From Kribbella capetownensis (GTDB lineage Bacteria > Actinomycetota > Actinomycetes > Propionibacteriales > Kribbellaceae), in assembly GCF_004331485.1 (NCBI RefSeq), contig NZ_SJKD01000007.1:62001-126000 (forward strand): a DNA stretch of 64,000 bases, in the 5' to 3' direction. Of this stretch, positions 7,544 to 17,019 are shown piece by piece. Each line of letters begins with the position of its first letter. Positions within the stretch are counted from its first letter, which is position 1. Both the position numbers and the translations under genes were made by a program. The notes below the pieces were generated by a model that worked only from the letters and a program-made list of their open reading frames with translations, was not told the DNA's origin and ran no database searches.

Positions 7544-8598
7544 GGCAGGCGATCCAGCCGGGCGACCCCGATGGCCGCGTCGGCCATCCCGTAGAAGACG
7601 TACCGCACTCCGTCCACCTCCTCGATGGCGGTCGGGAACACCACGTTCCCGACCGTTCCGACCTTCTCCTCCTCGGTCTCCGGAACCAGGATCGGTTCCT
7701 CGGTCCGGGCGATCACCTTGGTCACGTCGTTCGGGTCGAGCAGCAGCGCACCGGCCGCGTAGCAGACCTTCTGCGTCGTCGGGTCGAAGCCCTCCGGCTG
7801 CTCGCCGGTGACGCCGTGGTGGATCACCAGCCAGCCCTCGGGGACGCGCAGCGGCGCCGGCCCGGCCCCGATCTTGAGCTCTTCGAACGGGTACTCCGAC
7901 ATCGCGAGCAGCCGGTGCTGACGCAGGTACACAAGGTTCCGGACGTCCTCCTGCACTGCCGAGACAGGCACGAACGACACCCAGATCCCCGGCCGGTCGT
8001 CGGTCACCCCGGCCGGCAGATGCACGCCCTCGCCCTCGCGGAACCAGCCCAGGTCCCACATCGGCCGGTGCAGCATCGCGTACGACGGTTCGCCGTCCGG
8101 GCCGGCTACGGGCTCGGGGAAGAACACCGTGTCTTTGTTCGGGAACAGGTTCAGGTCGGTGTCCAGATCGGGCTGGTACTCGAAGTGCAGCGGACCGAGC
8201 CGCCGCCACTCCCGCAGATCCGACGACACCGCCAGGGCCGGCTTCGGGCCGAGCGGACCATAGGCGACGTACGTCATCACGTGCAGACCCAACGACGGGA
8301 CGAAGGTCACCCGCGGGTCCTCGACGCCGGCGTTGTTCAGCCCGCGCTCCCAGCCCTCGTCCGGCGCGAGCACGACACCTTCGCGCTCGACACCGGCCGG
8401 TACTCCGTCCTTGACCTCGACCCTGGCCAGGCCGACGCGGGATACGTTGCCCGTAGCAACCAGTCGCGGCAGCAGGTACAGCTGCCCGTCCGGTGTATGG
8501 CCGGTGGCGGGGTTCAGGACGCCCTCGGCCTCCAGCTCGTTGCCCGGATCGGCCGTCATCAAGACGCCGACCCGAGTGAGCGTGTAAGGAACAGTCAC
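7540..8598 (-). CDS. GH130-family beta-mannoside phosphorylase/hydrolase
   Basis: A 352-residue cytoplasmic protein. The five-bladed-propeller family GH130 is indicated by GVEDPRVTF (EDPR at residues 93-96), RPMWDLGWF, and a late HHGV plus YAAGALLLD block. GH130 enzymes phosphorolyse or hydrolyse beta-mannosides (for example mannosylglucose or mannooligosaccharides). Which one this is cannot be decided here. The start is GTG at 8598, 7 bases after AAAGG. It follows the permease genes in the same operon, so it probably works on the imported oligosaccharide. Confidence 0.85.
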   Translation of the reverse strand: MTVPYTLTRVGVLMTADPGNELEAEGVLNPATGHTPDGQLYLLPRLVATGNVSRVGLARVEVKDGVPAGVEREGVVLAPDEGWERGLNNAGVEDPRVTFVPSLGLHVMTYVAYGPLGPKPALAVSSDLREWRRLGPLHFEYQPDLDTDLNLFPNKDTVFFPEPVAGPDGEPSYAMLHRPMWDLGWFREGEGVHLPAGVTDDRPGIWVSFVPVSAVQEDVRNLVYLRQHRLLAMSEYPFEELKIGAGPAPLRVPEGWLVIHHGVTGEQPEGFDPTTQKVCYAAGALLLDPNDVTKVIARTEEPILVPETEEEKVGTVGNVVFPTAIEEVDGVRYVFYGMADAAIGVARLDRLP

Positions 8599-8615
8599 CA
8601 CAAAACCTTTCAGGA

Positions 8616-9434
8616 TTAGCCTTTGACCCCGGACGAGATGTTCGCCGAGATGAAGCGGCGCTGGAAGATCAGGAACAGGGCCACCGCGGGCGCGGCCAGC
8701 ACACACGCCCCCGCGAGTACGGCGCCGAACGGGTTCGCCGCCCGCGCCGACACAGTGGTCAGGTAGTTCGACAGTGAGACCGCCAGCGGTTGCAGGTCCT
8801 GCTGCTTGGTGATCAGGAACGGCCAGAGGAACTCGTTCCACGGCCCGATGAACGTCAGCAGCACGCCGGTCAGCAGCGCGGGCTTCACCAGCGGTACGGC
8901 GATCCGCCACAGGATGCTGAGCTCGGACGCACCGTCGATCCGGGCCGCGTCGAAGAGTTCGGCCGGCAACTGCAGGAAGTACTGCCGGAACACGAACACC
9001 GCGGTCGAGTTGATCAGGAACGGCAGGATCATGCCGCCGTAGGAGTCCGCCAGCCCGTAGCTGCGCACGATCAGCACGTACAGCGGGATGGTCAGCAACT
9101 GGAACGGCACGACCTGGATCAGCAGCATCAGGTTGAACACCAGCCCCCGGCCGCGGAACTGCAGCCGGGCCAGTGCGTAGCCCGCGAGGACACCGAAGAC
9201 CAGCGTCCCGAGGATCACGCCACCGGTGAAGATGCCGGAGTTGACCAGCGACCGGCCGAGGTTGATCGCCTTGTCGATCTCGCCGTAGTTGTGCAGGGTC
9301 AGGTTCCCCGGTTCGGGGAACGCGCCGGCCACGGTCGGATCCGGCTCGGCCTGCAGGCTGCCGATCAGCATGTAGTAGAAGGGAAACAGGAACACGAAGG
9401 CCCCGAGCAGCAGGCCGACGAAGCGCAGCCGCAT
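8616..9434 (-). CDS. Carbohydrate ABC transporter permease (MalG type)
   Basis: A 272-residue integral membrane protein with about six helices. The EAA loop reads ELFDAARIDGASELSILWRIAVPLVKP, the contact site for the ATPase. The family is CUT1 (MalG-like). Its ATG overlaps the stop of the upstream permease by one base (TGATG), indicating translational coupling. No ATPase gene is in the operon, so it presumably uses a shared MsmK/MsiK-type ATPase encoded elsewhere, as is usual in actinobacteria. Confidence 0.92.
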   Translation of the reverse strand: MRLRFVGLLLGAFVFLFPFYYMLIGSLQAEPDPTVAGAFPEPGNLTLHNYGEIDKAINLGRSLVNSGIFTGGVILGTLVFGVLAGYALARLQFRGRGLVFNLMLLIQVVPFQLLTIPLYVLIVRSYGLADSYGGMILPFLINSTAVFVFRQYFLQLPAELFDAARIDGASELSILWRIAVPLVKPALLTGVLLTFIGPWNEFLWPFLITKQQDLQPLAVSLSNYLTTVSARAANPFGAVLAGACVLAAPAVALFLIFQRRFISANISSGVKG

Positions 9435-10327
9435 CAGTCCTCCCTCCCGACGAAGCGCCGTTCGATCAGCGCGATGATGAGTACGCCGATCACCAGCAGT
9501 ACGCCGATCGCGGAGCCGATGTCCGGGTTGCCCTGCTCGATCCCGCGTTGATACATGATCAGCACCGGCGACGCGGACGCTCCGTCGGGCCCACCACCGC
9601 CGGTCAGCAGGTACGGCTCGGTGAACAGGTTCGCTCCGGTCACCGTGGCGACGAGGACGACCAGCGTGGTCGCCGGCCGGACGCCGGGCACGGTGACGTT
9701 GAGGAACGACTTCCAGCGCCCGGCGCCGTCCATCGACGCCGCCTCGTAGAGATCCTTCGAGACGTTCTGCAAGGCGGCCAGATACAGCAGGATGAAGAAC
9801 CCGAGCTGTTTCCAGGTCACGTAGACCGCGATCGTCGGCATCGCCAGCTTCGAGTTCACCAGCCAGGACGGGTCCGGCGCGAGCGGGCCGAGGATCGAGT
9901 TGACCAGCCCGTTGGAGTTGAACAGGAACAGCCACACCCCGACCACGGCGACGCTCGCGGTCACGTACGGCACGTAGTAGCTGACCCGGAAGAACGTCCG
10001 CCACCGGATCGCCGAGTTCAGCGCGGTCGACAACCCCAGCGACAGCACGACGGTCAGCGGCACGTTGATCACCAGGAAGACCAGCACGTTCGCGAACGCC
10101 CGCCGTACGGCCGGATCCGACAGCACCGTGACGTAGTTGTCGAACCCGACGAACGGCCGCTCCACGATCGCGCCCGGCGCCGTGAAGAAGTAGTCGTGGA
10201 ACGACATGTACACCGCGAACCCGAGCGGGTACGCGAACACCGCGGCCAGGAACACGACGTACGGCGTGACGAACACCGCACCGATCGGATGCTCACCCAG
10301 AGCCCGGGTGACCGGACCTCGTCTCAT
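9434..10327 (-). CDS. Carbohydrate ABC transporter permease (MalF type)
   Basis: A 297-residue membrane protein with six predicted helices. The EAA loop reads DLYEAASMDGAGRWKSFLNVTVPGV. It belongs to the MalF-like CUT1 permeases and would pair with the MalG-type partner immediately downstream. Its start overlaps the stop of the binding-protein gene (ATGA at 10324-10327). Confidence 0.92.
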   Translation of the reverse strand: MRRGPVTRALGEHPIGAVFVTPYVVFLAAVFAYPLGFAVYMSFHDYFFTAPGAIVERPFVGFDNYVTVLSDPAVRRAFANVLVFLVINVPLTVVLSLGLSTALNSAIRWRTFFRVSYYVPYVTASVAVVGVWLFLFNSNGLVNSILGPLAPDPSWLVNSKLAMPTIAVYVTWKQLGFFILLYLAALQNVSKDLYEAASMDGAGRWKSFLNVTVPGVRPATTLVVLVATVTGANLFTEPYLLTGGGGPDGASASPVLIMYQRGIEQGNPDIGSAIGVLLVIGVLIIALIERRFVGRED

Positions 10328-11613
10328 GACTGTTTGGCGAGCTCATCGACCTTCTGGGCCGCGCCGTCCAGGGCCTCGTTCGGGTCTTGCTGGCCGAAGA
10401 TGACCGACTTGGAGTAGGCGTCGCGGAAGGTCTGCCAGATGGTGATCGAGTTCGCCACGTTCGGCACCTCGACGGTCCGGGCGGCCTGGTCGGCGAACAC
10501 CTTGTAGTCAGGGTTCTTCGCGAAGTAGTCCGGGTACGCGGTCGCGACGTCCTTGCGCAGCGGCATCTGCCCGGTCGCGGTCAGGAACTTGCCGTCCTGC
10601 TCCTGGCTGGTGGCGAACTTCAGCACGTCCCACGCCGTACCACGGTTCTTGCAGGCCGAGTACATCGCGACGTTCTTCGCGTCGCTGAAGGTGTGGATCT
10701 CGTTCGCCGGCTTGCCGCTCGAGGTCGGCACCGGGACGACACCCCAGTCGACCTTGCCCTTGTACGTCGCGATCGCCCACGGACCGACCACGGCCATCGC
10801 GGCGGTGCCGTCGACGAACGCGTCACCGGTGTACTTCTCCTGCGAGGCCAGCTTGTCCGCGTACATGGTCCGCCAGAACGCGGCGACCTTCTTGCCCTCG
10901 TCGGAGTTGAACTGCGCCTTGCCGTCCTCCACCAACTGCTTGCCGCCGCTCTCGGCCGCGAACAGCGGATAGAAGTCGAACCAGGACTGGTAGAACTCAT
11001 TGCTCGGCGCCGGGTAGATGGCGAACTTGGCCGCCTTCGCCGCGACCACCTTGCGGGCGGTGGCGAGGAACTCGTCGTAGGTCGCCAGCGGCGGCTTGGT
11101 GGTGTCGATGCCGGCCTTGGCGAACGCCTTCTTGTTGTAGAAGATCATCACCGGGTTCGACTTCCAGGGCAGCTGGTAGTACTTGCCGTCGGACGACTTG
11201 TACTGCTGCGCGATGTCGCCGGAGCGGTCCTCGATGTACTGCTTGCCGTCGGGGAAGGTGTCCAGCGGCACCAGACCGCCCTGCTTCTGGAACTGCGAGA
11301 CCGAGGCGGGCGAGGTGTTGAAGATCAGGCAGGGCGCGTTGCCCGCGGTGATCGCGGCGCCGATGACCTCCTCGGAGCTCTTCCCGGTCGGGATCTCCTG
11401 CGCGGTGATCTTCTGGTCCGCGTGCGCCGAGTTCCAGGCCGCGACCATCTGCTTGCCCCAGGCCACTTCCTCGGCGTTGTTCGAGTACCAGATGCTGATC
11501 GGCCCGCGGGCCGAGGCCGCGGCGTCGGCGTCACCAGAGCCACCGCCACTGTCGCCACACGCGGCGAGCGAGCCGGCCAGTACCAGGGCCAGCAATCCAG
11601 CTTGCAACTTCAT
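10324..11613 (-). CDS. Sugar ABC transporter substrate-binding lipoprotein
   Basis: A 429-residue family-1 extracellular binding protein. The signal peptide ends in lipobox LAAC with Cys19 as the acylated residue, followed by a Ser/Gly-rich linker. The mature part shows the family pattern: ISIWYSNNAEEVAWGKQM, then YYQLPWKSNPVMIFYNKKAF, then AMAVVGPWAI. It would capture an oligosaccharide, plausibly a beta-mannoside given the GH130 gene. It follows lacI by 13 bases. Confidence 0.93.
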   Translation of the reverse strand: MKLQAGLLALVLAGSLAACGDSGGGSGDADAAASARGPISIWYSNNAEEVAWGKQMVAAWNSAHADQKITAQEIPTGKSSEEVIGAAITAGNAPCLIFNTSPASVSQFQKQGGLVPLDTFPDGKQYIEDRSGDIAQQYKSSDGKYYQLPWKSNPVMIFYNKKAFAKAGIDTTKPPLATYDEFLATARKVVAAKAAKFAIYPAPSNEFYQSWFDFYPLFAAESGGKQLVEDGKAQFNSDEGKKVAAFWRTMYADKLASQEKYTGDAFVDGTAAMAVVGPWAIATYKGKVDWGVVPVPTSSGKPANEIHTFSDAKNVAMYSACKNRGTAWDVLKFATSQEQDGKFLTATGQMPLRKDVATAYPDYFAKNPDYKVFADQAARTVEVPNVANSITIWQTFRDAYSKSVIFGQQDPNEALDGAAQKVDELAKQS

Positions 11614-11626
11614 GATGTTCCTCCAG

Positions 11627-12673
11627 CTAGGCAGGGGAAGGGGACCCCAGTGATGGTGGCGCGCCGGTGGAGCGCCGTACGACGAGTTGCGCCGGTGGCA
11701 ACTCGGCGTCGGGGACGTCGGTGGCGCCGTCGACGACCAGGTTGAGGGTTCGGGCCGCGGCCTCTCCGAAGGCGAACGGATCGGCGCGGACAGTGGTCAG
11801 GCCGGGGTGGACGTACTCGGCCAGTTCGCTGTCGTCGAAGCCGGCGATGCTCAGGTCGTCGGGCACGGTGAGCCCGGCGGCCTGGGCGGCACCCAGGCCG
11901 GCGATCGCCATCCGGTCGTTGGCGTAGACGATCGCGGTCGGCGGCTGCGGCAGGGTGAGCAGGCGCCGGGTGGCTTCGATCCCACCAGCGGCGGTGAAGT
12001 CGCTGGTTTCCACCGCGACCGGCTCCAGGCCGGCAGCGGCGAGCGTTGAGAGCAGTGCGGTGGACCGGGCGGTCGCGTGCACGAACGCGGGCGGACCGCC
12101 GACGTGCGCGATCCGCGTGTGGCCGAGCTCGACCAGGTGCTCGACGACCGCGGCGGTCCCGGGCCTGTCGTCCAGGATGACGGCGGGGAACGGCGACGTA
12201 CCGTCGGGCCGGTTCAGCGTGACGGCGGGCAGACCCAGCTCCTCGAGCAGGGGGATCCGGGGATCGTCGTGCCGGAGGTCGGACAGGAAGACCCCGTCCA
12301 CCCGGGCGTCCTGCGCGAGCCGCCGGTAGCCGGCTTCCTCTTCCTCGCCGGCCATGACGACCTGCAGCACCAGCGCCTGCCCCCGCGAGGACAAGACGCT
12401 CTCGACGCCGGCGATGAAGGCCGGGAAGAACGGGTCCGAGGACAGCACGGCCGGGTCCCTGGTGATCACCAGTCCGAGGGCGAACGCCTTCGAGACCGAC
12501 AGCGAGCGGCCGCGGTTGCTCGGCCGCCAGCCGAGCTCGTCGGCCGCGGCGAGGATCTTGTCGACGGTCGCTTGCGCCAGCCCCGGCCGCCCGTTCAGCG
12601 CGAACGAGACCGCGCCCTTGGACACGCCGGCCCGATGCGCGACATCCGCGATCGTCGGCCGCTGCTTGCTCAT
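11627..12673 (-). CDS. LacI-family transcriptional regulator of the sugar operon
   Basis: About 348 residues. The N-terminal HTH reads PTIADVAHRAGVSKGAVSFALNGRPG with the hinge following. The rest is the periplasmic-binding-protein-like ligand domain (LPAVTLNRPDG; AIVYANDRMAIAGLGAAQAAGL; LSIAGFDDSELAEY). ATG at 12673 is preferred because GAGG lies 5 bases upstream; GTG at 12679 is in frame. It is the first gene of the operon and lies directly downstream of two matching palindromic operators, so it very likely represses its own operon until the sugar is bound. Confidence 0.93.
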   Translation of the reverse strand: MSKQRPTIADVAHRAGVSKGAVSFALNGRPGLAQATVDKILAAADELGWRPSNRGRSLSVSKAFALGLVITRDPAVLSSDPFFPAFIAGVESVLSSRGQALVLQVVMAGEEEEAGYRRLAQDARVDGVFLSDLRHDDPRIPLLEELGLPAVTLNRPDGTSPFPAVILDDRPGTAAVVEHLVELGHTRIAHVGGPPAFVHATARSTALLSTLAAAGLEPVAVETSDFTAAGGIEATRRLLTLPQPPTAIVYANDRMAIAGLGAAQAAGLTVPDDLSIAGFDDSELAEYVHPGLTTVRADPFAFGEAAARTLNLVVDGATDVPDAELPPAQLVVRRSTGAPPSLGSPSPA

Positions 12674-12694
12674 CGACACCTCGTCTGGCGAGAT

Positions 12695-12708
12695 TTAAAC
12701 CGGTTTAA
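12695..12708. promoter_or_regulatory. LacI-type operator 1 (TTAAACCGGTTTAA)
   Basis: A perfect 14-bp palindrome with the central CG characteristic of LacI-family sites. It lies between the -10 region and the lacI start. Its centre is 21 bp, two helical turns, from that of operator 2, so two dimers could bind the same face of the DNA. Confidence 0.8.
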
Positions 12709-12712
12709 GAGC

Positions 12713-12743
12713 TATCTAAACCGGTTTAAACAGTGCACGTCAA
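12713..12743 (-). promoter_or_regulatory. Candidate promoter of the sugar operon
   Basis: On the minus strand, TTGACG (12743-12738) is a good -35. TTAGAT/TAGATA (12719-12713) is a plausible -10 at 18-19 bp spacing. Operator 2 fills the spacer and operator 1 lies just downstream of the -10, the arrangement expected for repression by promoter occlusion. Confidence 0.55.
12717..12728. promoter_or_regulatory. LacI-type operator 2 (TAAACCGGTTTA)
   Basis: A second copy of the AAACCGGTTT palindrome, 12 perfect bases, inside the promoter spacer. It shares its core with operator 1. Confidence 0.8.
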
Positions 12744-12767
12744 GACCACACCGTCGAGTGGTATGTC

Positions 12768-15700
12768 TCAGACCGCGAGCGCCGTACCGGCCGCTCCGAG
12801 GTCGCGCAGCAGGACCTGGCCCTGCGCCCGTGCCAGGCGGTCCGGAGCCGTTGCCAGCACGACCGCCTGCTCGTAGCGATCGCCCAAGGCGGCCCAAGCG
12901 GTCGCCGCCTCCTCCCAGCGTCCGGCGAGAGTGGCGGCCCAGGGGCCTGGCGCTCCGGCCGGAGCAGCGACGTCGATGCCGGCTCGGCCGAGATAGGCAC
13001 ACAGCTCGGCCTGCATCGTGCGGTGTTCCGCCTCCTTGACGAGGGTCAGCGCAAGCCGAGCGTCGTCGGTGAAGGCGCCCAGGGAACCGTCCAGCCACCC
13101 GAGCTCGATCCGCGCCACCGCGAGAGTGCCCTCGACGTAGATGTCGTCCGCGATCGGGCGCGCGGCCAGCGCCGCCACCAGCACGTCACCCGCTTCGTCA
13201 TCTCCGCGGCGCGCGAGGAGCCGGGCCAGCAGGCTGCCGGCGAGCGCCGCCATCACACCTGGCTCCCCTGGACTGTCCAGCAAGGCACGGAGTGCGGCGA
13301 TGCCGCGGTCCCACTGCCCTCTGCTCGCCTGCACCGCGGCCGCGGTGAGCCGCAGGCGGTACTGGCCGGCGAAGAACTCACCGTCCGCCGCGGCCCGCAG
13401 GCCTCCGGCGACGTACTTCTCGGCATCGTCGAACCGGCCGCTGCGATAGGCGCCGCCGGCCGCGTTCACGTAGCACCGCACTACCGTCTCCACTCTGCTG
13501 TCCGCGCCGGCCAGCGAGATCGCGCGGCGCAGATCCTCGTCGCCGCGCAGGTCACCTCGAGCCAGCCGGGCGTCGCCCAGATAGCAACCGGCTTGCGCCT
13601 CCAGATCACTCCGGCTCAGGCTCTGCCCGATGGCGAACGCCCGCCCGGCGAAAGCCTCGGCCTGCTCGCCCGGCTCGGCGACGATCCCGATCGTCGCCAG
13701 GTTGCTGTGCGCGCGGGCCTGCTCGATCAGTGCGGCCGCGAGCCGGGCGTCGTCACCCGTCGGCTCCAGCAGGTCCGCAGCTTGCTCGGCCGCGCGCCGC
13801 GAACGGAGCGGGCCGCTCGCAAACAAGGCCACCCGTGCGAGCACCATCAACGCGTCTGCCTGAAGGATTGCATCGCCGGCTGCCTCGGCGGCGACAGCAC
13901 CGCGCTCGGCGGACTTAAGGGCCGCCTCGAACCGATTGACGACGTACAGCGAGTAGGCCCGTCGGGTGAACAGGTCGGCTGCCTGGTGAGAGCCGAGCAG
14001 TTCACGATGGCGCAGTACGACGTCCAGTACGCCGACCGCCTGGCGGTGGGCACCGAGTCGGGCGGCTTCGAGGGCGGCGGACGGACCGTGTTCCAGGATC
14101 ACGTCAACCCGCCCGCAGCGCTCCGCGTGGTGCACCAGGCGCGCGGGCTCCAGCACGGGACGCCCGAGGAGGACGTCGACCACGACTCGGTTGGCCTGGA
14201 CCCGCTCGCCCGCGGTGAGCGTGGCCTCGATCGCCCGCCGGGCCAGCTCGTGGCGGAACGCGACCGCCGTGTCCGCGCCGATGACCATCCCGGAACGCTC
14301 GGCCTCGATCAGTACCGCCGACTCGCCCTCCGCGAGGCTCTCGGCGAGCCACCGTTCCGCCCGCGTCGGGATGACCGACAGGCGTTCCACCAGCGTTCGC
14401 GCCGGAGCCGAGAGTTTGCCCAGGCGCGCCAGTACGGCGTCGCGGACAGTCTGAGGTACGTCGCCACTACCGCCGGCCGCCAGCACTTCGGTGACGAAGA
14501 ACGGGTTCCCCTGGGTGACCCGATGGATCTCCTCGGCCTGACTCGCGGTGGCCGGCCCGAGTTGCCGCACTGCCTCGACGGTCAGGGGTGGCAGCGTCAC
14601 CCGGCGTACCGAGGAACCGGTGAGCCTTCCGAGCAGCTGCCGCAGCGGGTGTCCCGGATCGACCCCGGTCTCGCGGAACGTCAGCAGGAGCACGGCCGGG
14701 ATGCCCGGGAACCTGCGGGCGAGGAACCGGATCGCGTCGAGCGTCGCGTCGTCGGCCCAGTGGATGTCCTCCACCGCAACGACCGACGGACGCTCGGAGA
14801 AGACGCGCAGCAGCGCGCCATCCGGCCGATCGGCTGCCAATGCGGCCGCCAGCTCGGCATCGTGCTCGGCCATGTCGCGGAACGGCCCGAGGCTGCGCGG
14901 CGCCAGCAGGTCGTCACAGTCGCCGATCGCCACGTTGATCGCTGGGCCGAGCCCGTCGAGGAACGCGTGCACCAAGGCCGTCTTGCCGGCGCCCGCTTCG
15001 CCCGACACCAGGATGACGACACCGCGGCCTTCGCTGACGGCCGCACCGGCGGCGCCTCTGAGCTCGGCCAATTCGGCGTCCCGCTCGAGCAAGGTTGAGG
15101 CCTGCGGTTCCGCGACCAACTCCGTCTGCTGCGACGGGGTCACGGATGTCAGCAGGCGCTCACGCAGTACGACGGCTTCGGGACCCGGCGAGATGCCGAG
15201 CTCGGTGGTCAAGGCACGTTCCATCCGGTCGTAGCGGCGGAGGCCGTTGGTCCGGTCACCGGCGACGACGGCTTCGCGCAGGAGCTCGACGTGAGCCTCC
15301 TCGTTCGCGGGGTCCATCGCCAGGAGCTCCTCCCATCGGCCCGTGCACCGCAGCAGCCGCATGACCCGCAGCCGAAGCTGCTCGCGCGGATCGTCCAGCC
15401 ACGACTCGGCCAAGTCGTCCGGCAGCAGCTCACCGGCCAGGTCCAGTGCGGTGGCGCAGAGCTCCTGCGACGCCGGGTCGCTCGCGAGCGCATCCCGGGC
15501 GGCCGCTTCGAACTGCCCGGCATCGACCTCGAGACACTCATCCGGGAAGAGCGCGACGACCTCGTCCTTCAGTACGACGGCGTCCCGGTGATCGAACACG
15601 GCCCGCGCATAGTGAGCCGCCTTGTGCAGCCGTGGAAGGGCGGCATCCAGCGTGAGCTCCGGCCACAGCGCATCCACGACCCGGTCCCGATGCAGCCTGC

Positions 15701-15827
15701 CGCCAGGCGCCAGCGCGAGCAGCTTGACCAGCGTCGCAGCCTGGCGGCGGCTCCACCGTCGGTTGGGAATCGGCGTGCCGTCGACAACGACGGTGAACCC
15801 GCCCAGCAGCCGAACGCTGACCTCCAC
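12768..15827 (-). CDS. SARP/AfsR-like regulator with BTAD and AAA ATPase domains
   Basis: A 1019-residue protein. Residues 1-90 form an OmpR-type winged helix (RLLGGFTVVVDG, then RDRVVDALWPEL). Residues about 98-235 are the bacterial transcriptional activation domain (NEEAHVELLREAVVAGDRTNGLRRYDRMERALTTELG contains its signature). An AAA ATPase follows with Walker A GEAGAGKT at 276-283 and Walker B VVAVEDIHWADD. The last 500 residues are TPR-like helices. No C-terminal LuxR HTH is present; the protein stops at GAAGTALAV. It may control the OsmC/flavin-enzyme genes just upstream. GTG start, with TACGAT seven bases before it suggesting a leaderless mRNA. Confidence 0.85.
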   Translation of the reverse strand: MEVSVRLLGGFTVVVDGTPIPNRRWSRRQAATLVKLLALAPGGRLHRDRVVDALWPELTLDAALPRLHKAAHYARAVFDHRDAVVLKDEVVALFPDECLEVDAGQFEAAARDALASDPASQELCATALDLAGELLPDDLAESWLDDPREQLRLRVMRLLRCTGRWEELLAMDPANEEAHVELLREAVVAGDRTNGLRRYDRMERALTTELGISPGPEAVVLRERLLTSVTPSQQTELVAEPQASTLLERDAELAELRGAAGAAVSEGRGVVILVSGEAGAGKTALVHAFLDGLGPAINVAIGDCDDLLAPRSLGPFRDMAEHDAELAAALAADRPDGALLRVFSERPSVVAVEDIHWADDATLDAIRFLARRFPGIPAVLLLTFRETGVDPGHPLRQLLGRLTGSSVRRVTLPPLTVEAVRQLGPATASQAEEIHRVTQGNPFFVTEVLAAGGSGDVPQTVRDAVLARLGKLSAPARTLVERLSVIPTRAERWLAESLAEGESAVLIEAERSGMVIGADTAVAFRHELARRAIEATLTAGERVQANRVVVDVLLGRPVLEPARLVHHAERCGRVDVILEHGPSAALEAARLGAHRQAVGVLDVVLRHRELLGSHQAADLFTRRAYSLYVVNRFEAALKSAERGAVAAEAAGDAILQADALMVLARVALFASGPLRSRRAAEQAADLLEPTGDDARLAAALIEQARAHSNLATIGIVAEPGEQAEAFAGRAFAIGQSLSRSDLEAQAGCYLGDARLARGDLRGDEDLRRAISLAGADSRVETVVRCYVNAAGGAYRSGRFDDAEKYVAGGLRAAADGEFFAGQYRLRLTAAAVQASRGQWDRGIAALRALLDSPGEPGVMAALAGSLLARLLARRGDDEAGDVLVAALAARPIADDIYVEGTLAVARIELGWLDGSLGAFTDDARLALTLVKEAEHRTMQAELCAYLGRAGIDVAAPAGAPGPWAATLAGRWEEAATAWAALGDRYEQAVVLATAPDRLARAQGQVLLRDLGAAGTALAV

Positions 15828-15860
15828 ATCTCGGATCGTAGGCGCCGGAACGAGCCTCAG

Positions 15861-17019
15861 CTACAGCCCGGCACCGGGTGCCTGAACCAGCGCAGACGGC
15901 AGCGACTGCAGGTGTTCGACCTCGTCGCCCATCGCTGAGCTGACCTCCCGCAGCAGGAGCCGGACCTCGTCCATACTCCACGCGTACGACGCGACGCTCT
16001 CGGTGGCGTCGAAGAAGCGGCTCGAGAGCTCATCCCGCGTGGCCTGGTACTGCGCCAGCGCGACGGCCTCCGGGTTCTGGAGGATCGCGTCAGTCAGTAG
16101 CTCGGCATCACGCAGACCGTCCGTCATGCCGTGCGTGGTGATCGGGTCCTTGTAGTAGCCGGCGTCCCCGACCAGCGCCCAGCCGGGACCGCCGGACTGG
16201 CGGATGAACCCTGCTGCACCGGCCCAACCGTGCAAGCGGCCGGTCGGCTGTGCCGACAACACACGCTCGGCCAGGCCCGTCTCAGTGAGCAGCGTGGCGA
16301 AGGCTTCTTCGCGGCGCGCAGCTCGCATCCGAACCGGAGTCGTCGCAACGAAGACGCACGTCAACTCCTCGTTGGTGGGCAGAAAACCGGCGCCCGCACC
16401 GGGTTGCGTACGCCCACTCGTACCCCGTAGTCCGCAGCCCGGCGTAGTACCGATAGAGGACGGCGCTGCGGGAATCGCCCCGCCGTACGACGGGAGCGCC
16501 GACTGCGGACGCGACCGTCGACCGGAGGCCATCGGCGCCGATCGTCAACCTGGCAAGGAGATCCGCAGTACGCCCCGCACGGTCTTGAACGCGAGCACCA
16601 GCTACGCGTCCACTCTCGTCGCGAAGCAACGTGGTGACTGCGGTCCGGTGCCGTACGTCGGCCCCGGCGTCGGCGGCCGCGTCGACGAGGATCCGGTCGA
16701 GGACGTGTCGGCGAGGTGCGTACAAGGCATCCACGCCACCCTTGGCGCGGATGGTGACCTGCTGGGCCTCGCGATCGCTGTAGTGGAAGGTGGTTTCGCG
16801 GATCGGTGGTGTTCCGGCGGCAGTCAGCGTGTCCAGCAGCCCCCACCTCGACAACTGCAGAACGCCTGCGCGCATGAGGCCATGGGTGGAGACGGTGTCG
16901 CTGCCGGAAGCGGACCGCTCGACCAGAGCCACGCGAGCCCCCGCACGGGCGAGCAACATCGCGGTCGAGGCCCCTGCCACCCGTCCGCCGACAACCAGGA
17001 CGTCGTACGGCGTGCTCAT
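15861..17019 (-). pseudogene. FAD-dependent oxidoreductase (geranylgeranyl-reductase/monooxygenase type), frameshifted
   Basis: The N-terminal part starts at ATG 17019 with the FAD-binding YDVLVVGGRVAGASTAMLLARAG and continues through LTIGADGLRSTVA to about residue 205 (YEWAYA). It then loses the frame. The rest (PGAGAGFLPTNEELTCVF, then the second FAD block WALVGDAGYYKDPITTHGM) is in another frame ending at 15861. The switch lies around 16403-16412, where skipping one base restores about 385 residues, a normal family length. It is either a true disruption or a single-base sequence error. It overlaps the flavin monooxygenase by ATGA. Confidence 0.8.

Noticed and set aside
13023..15098. A 691-residue plus-strand open frame opposite the SARP regulator
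   Set aside because: Low-complexity shadow; the minus-strand protein has clear BTAD and Walker motifs.
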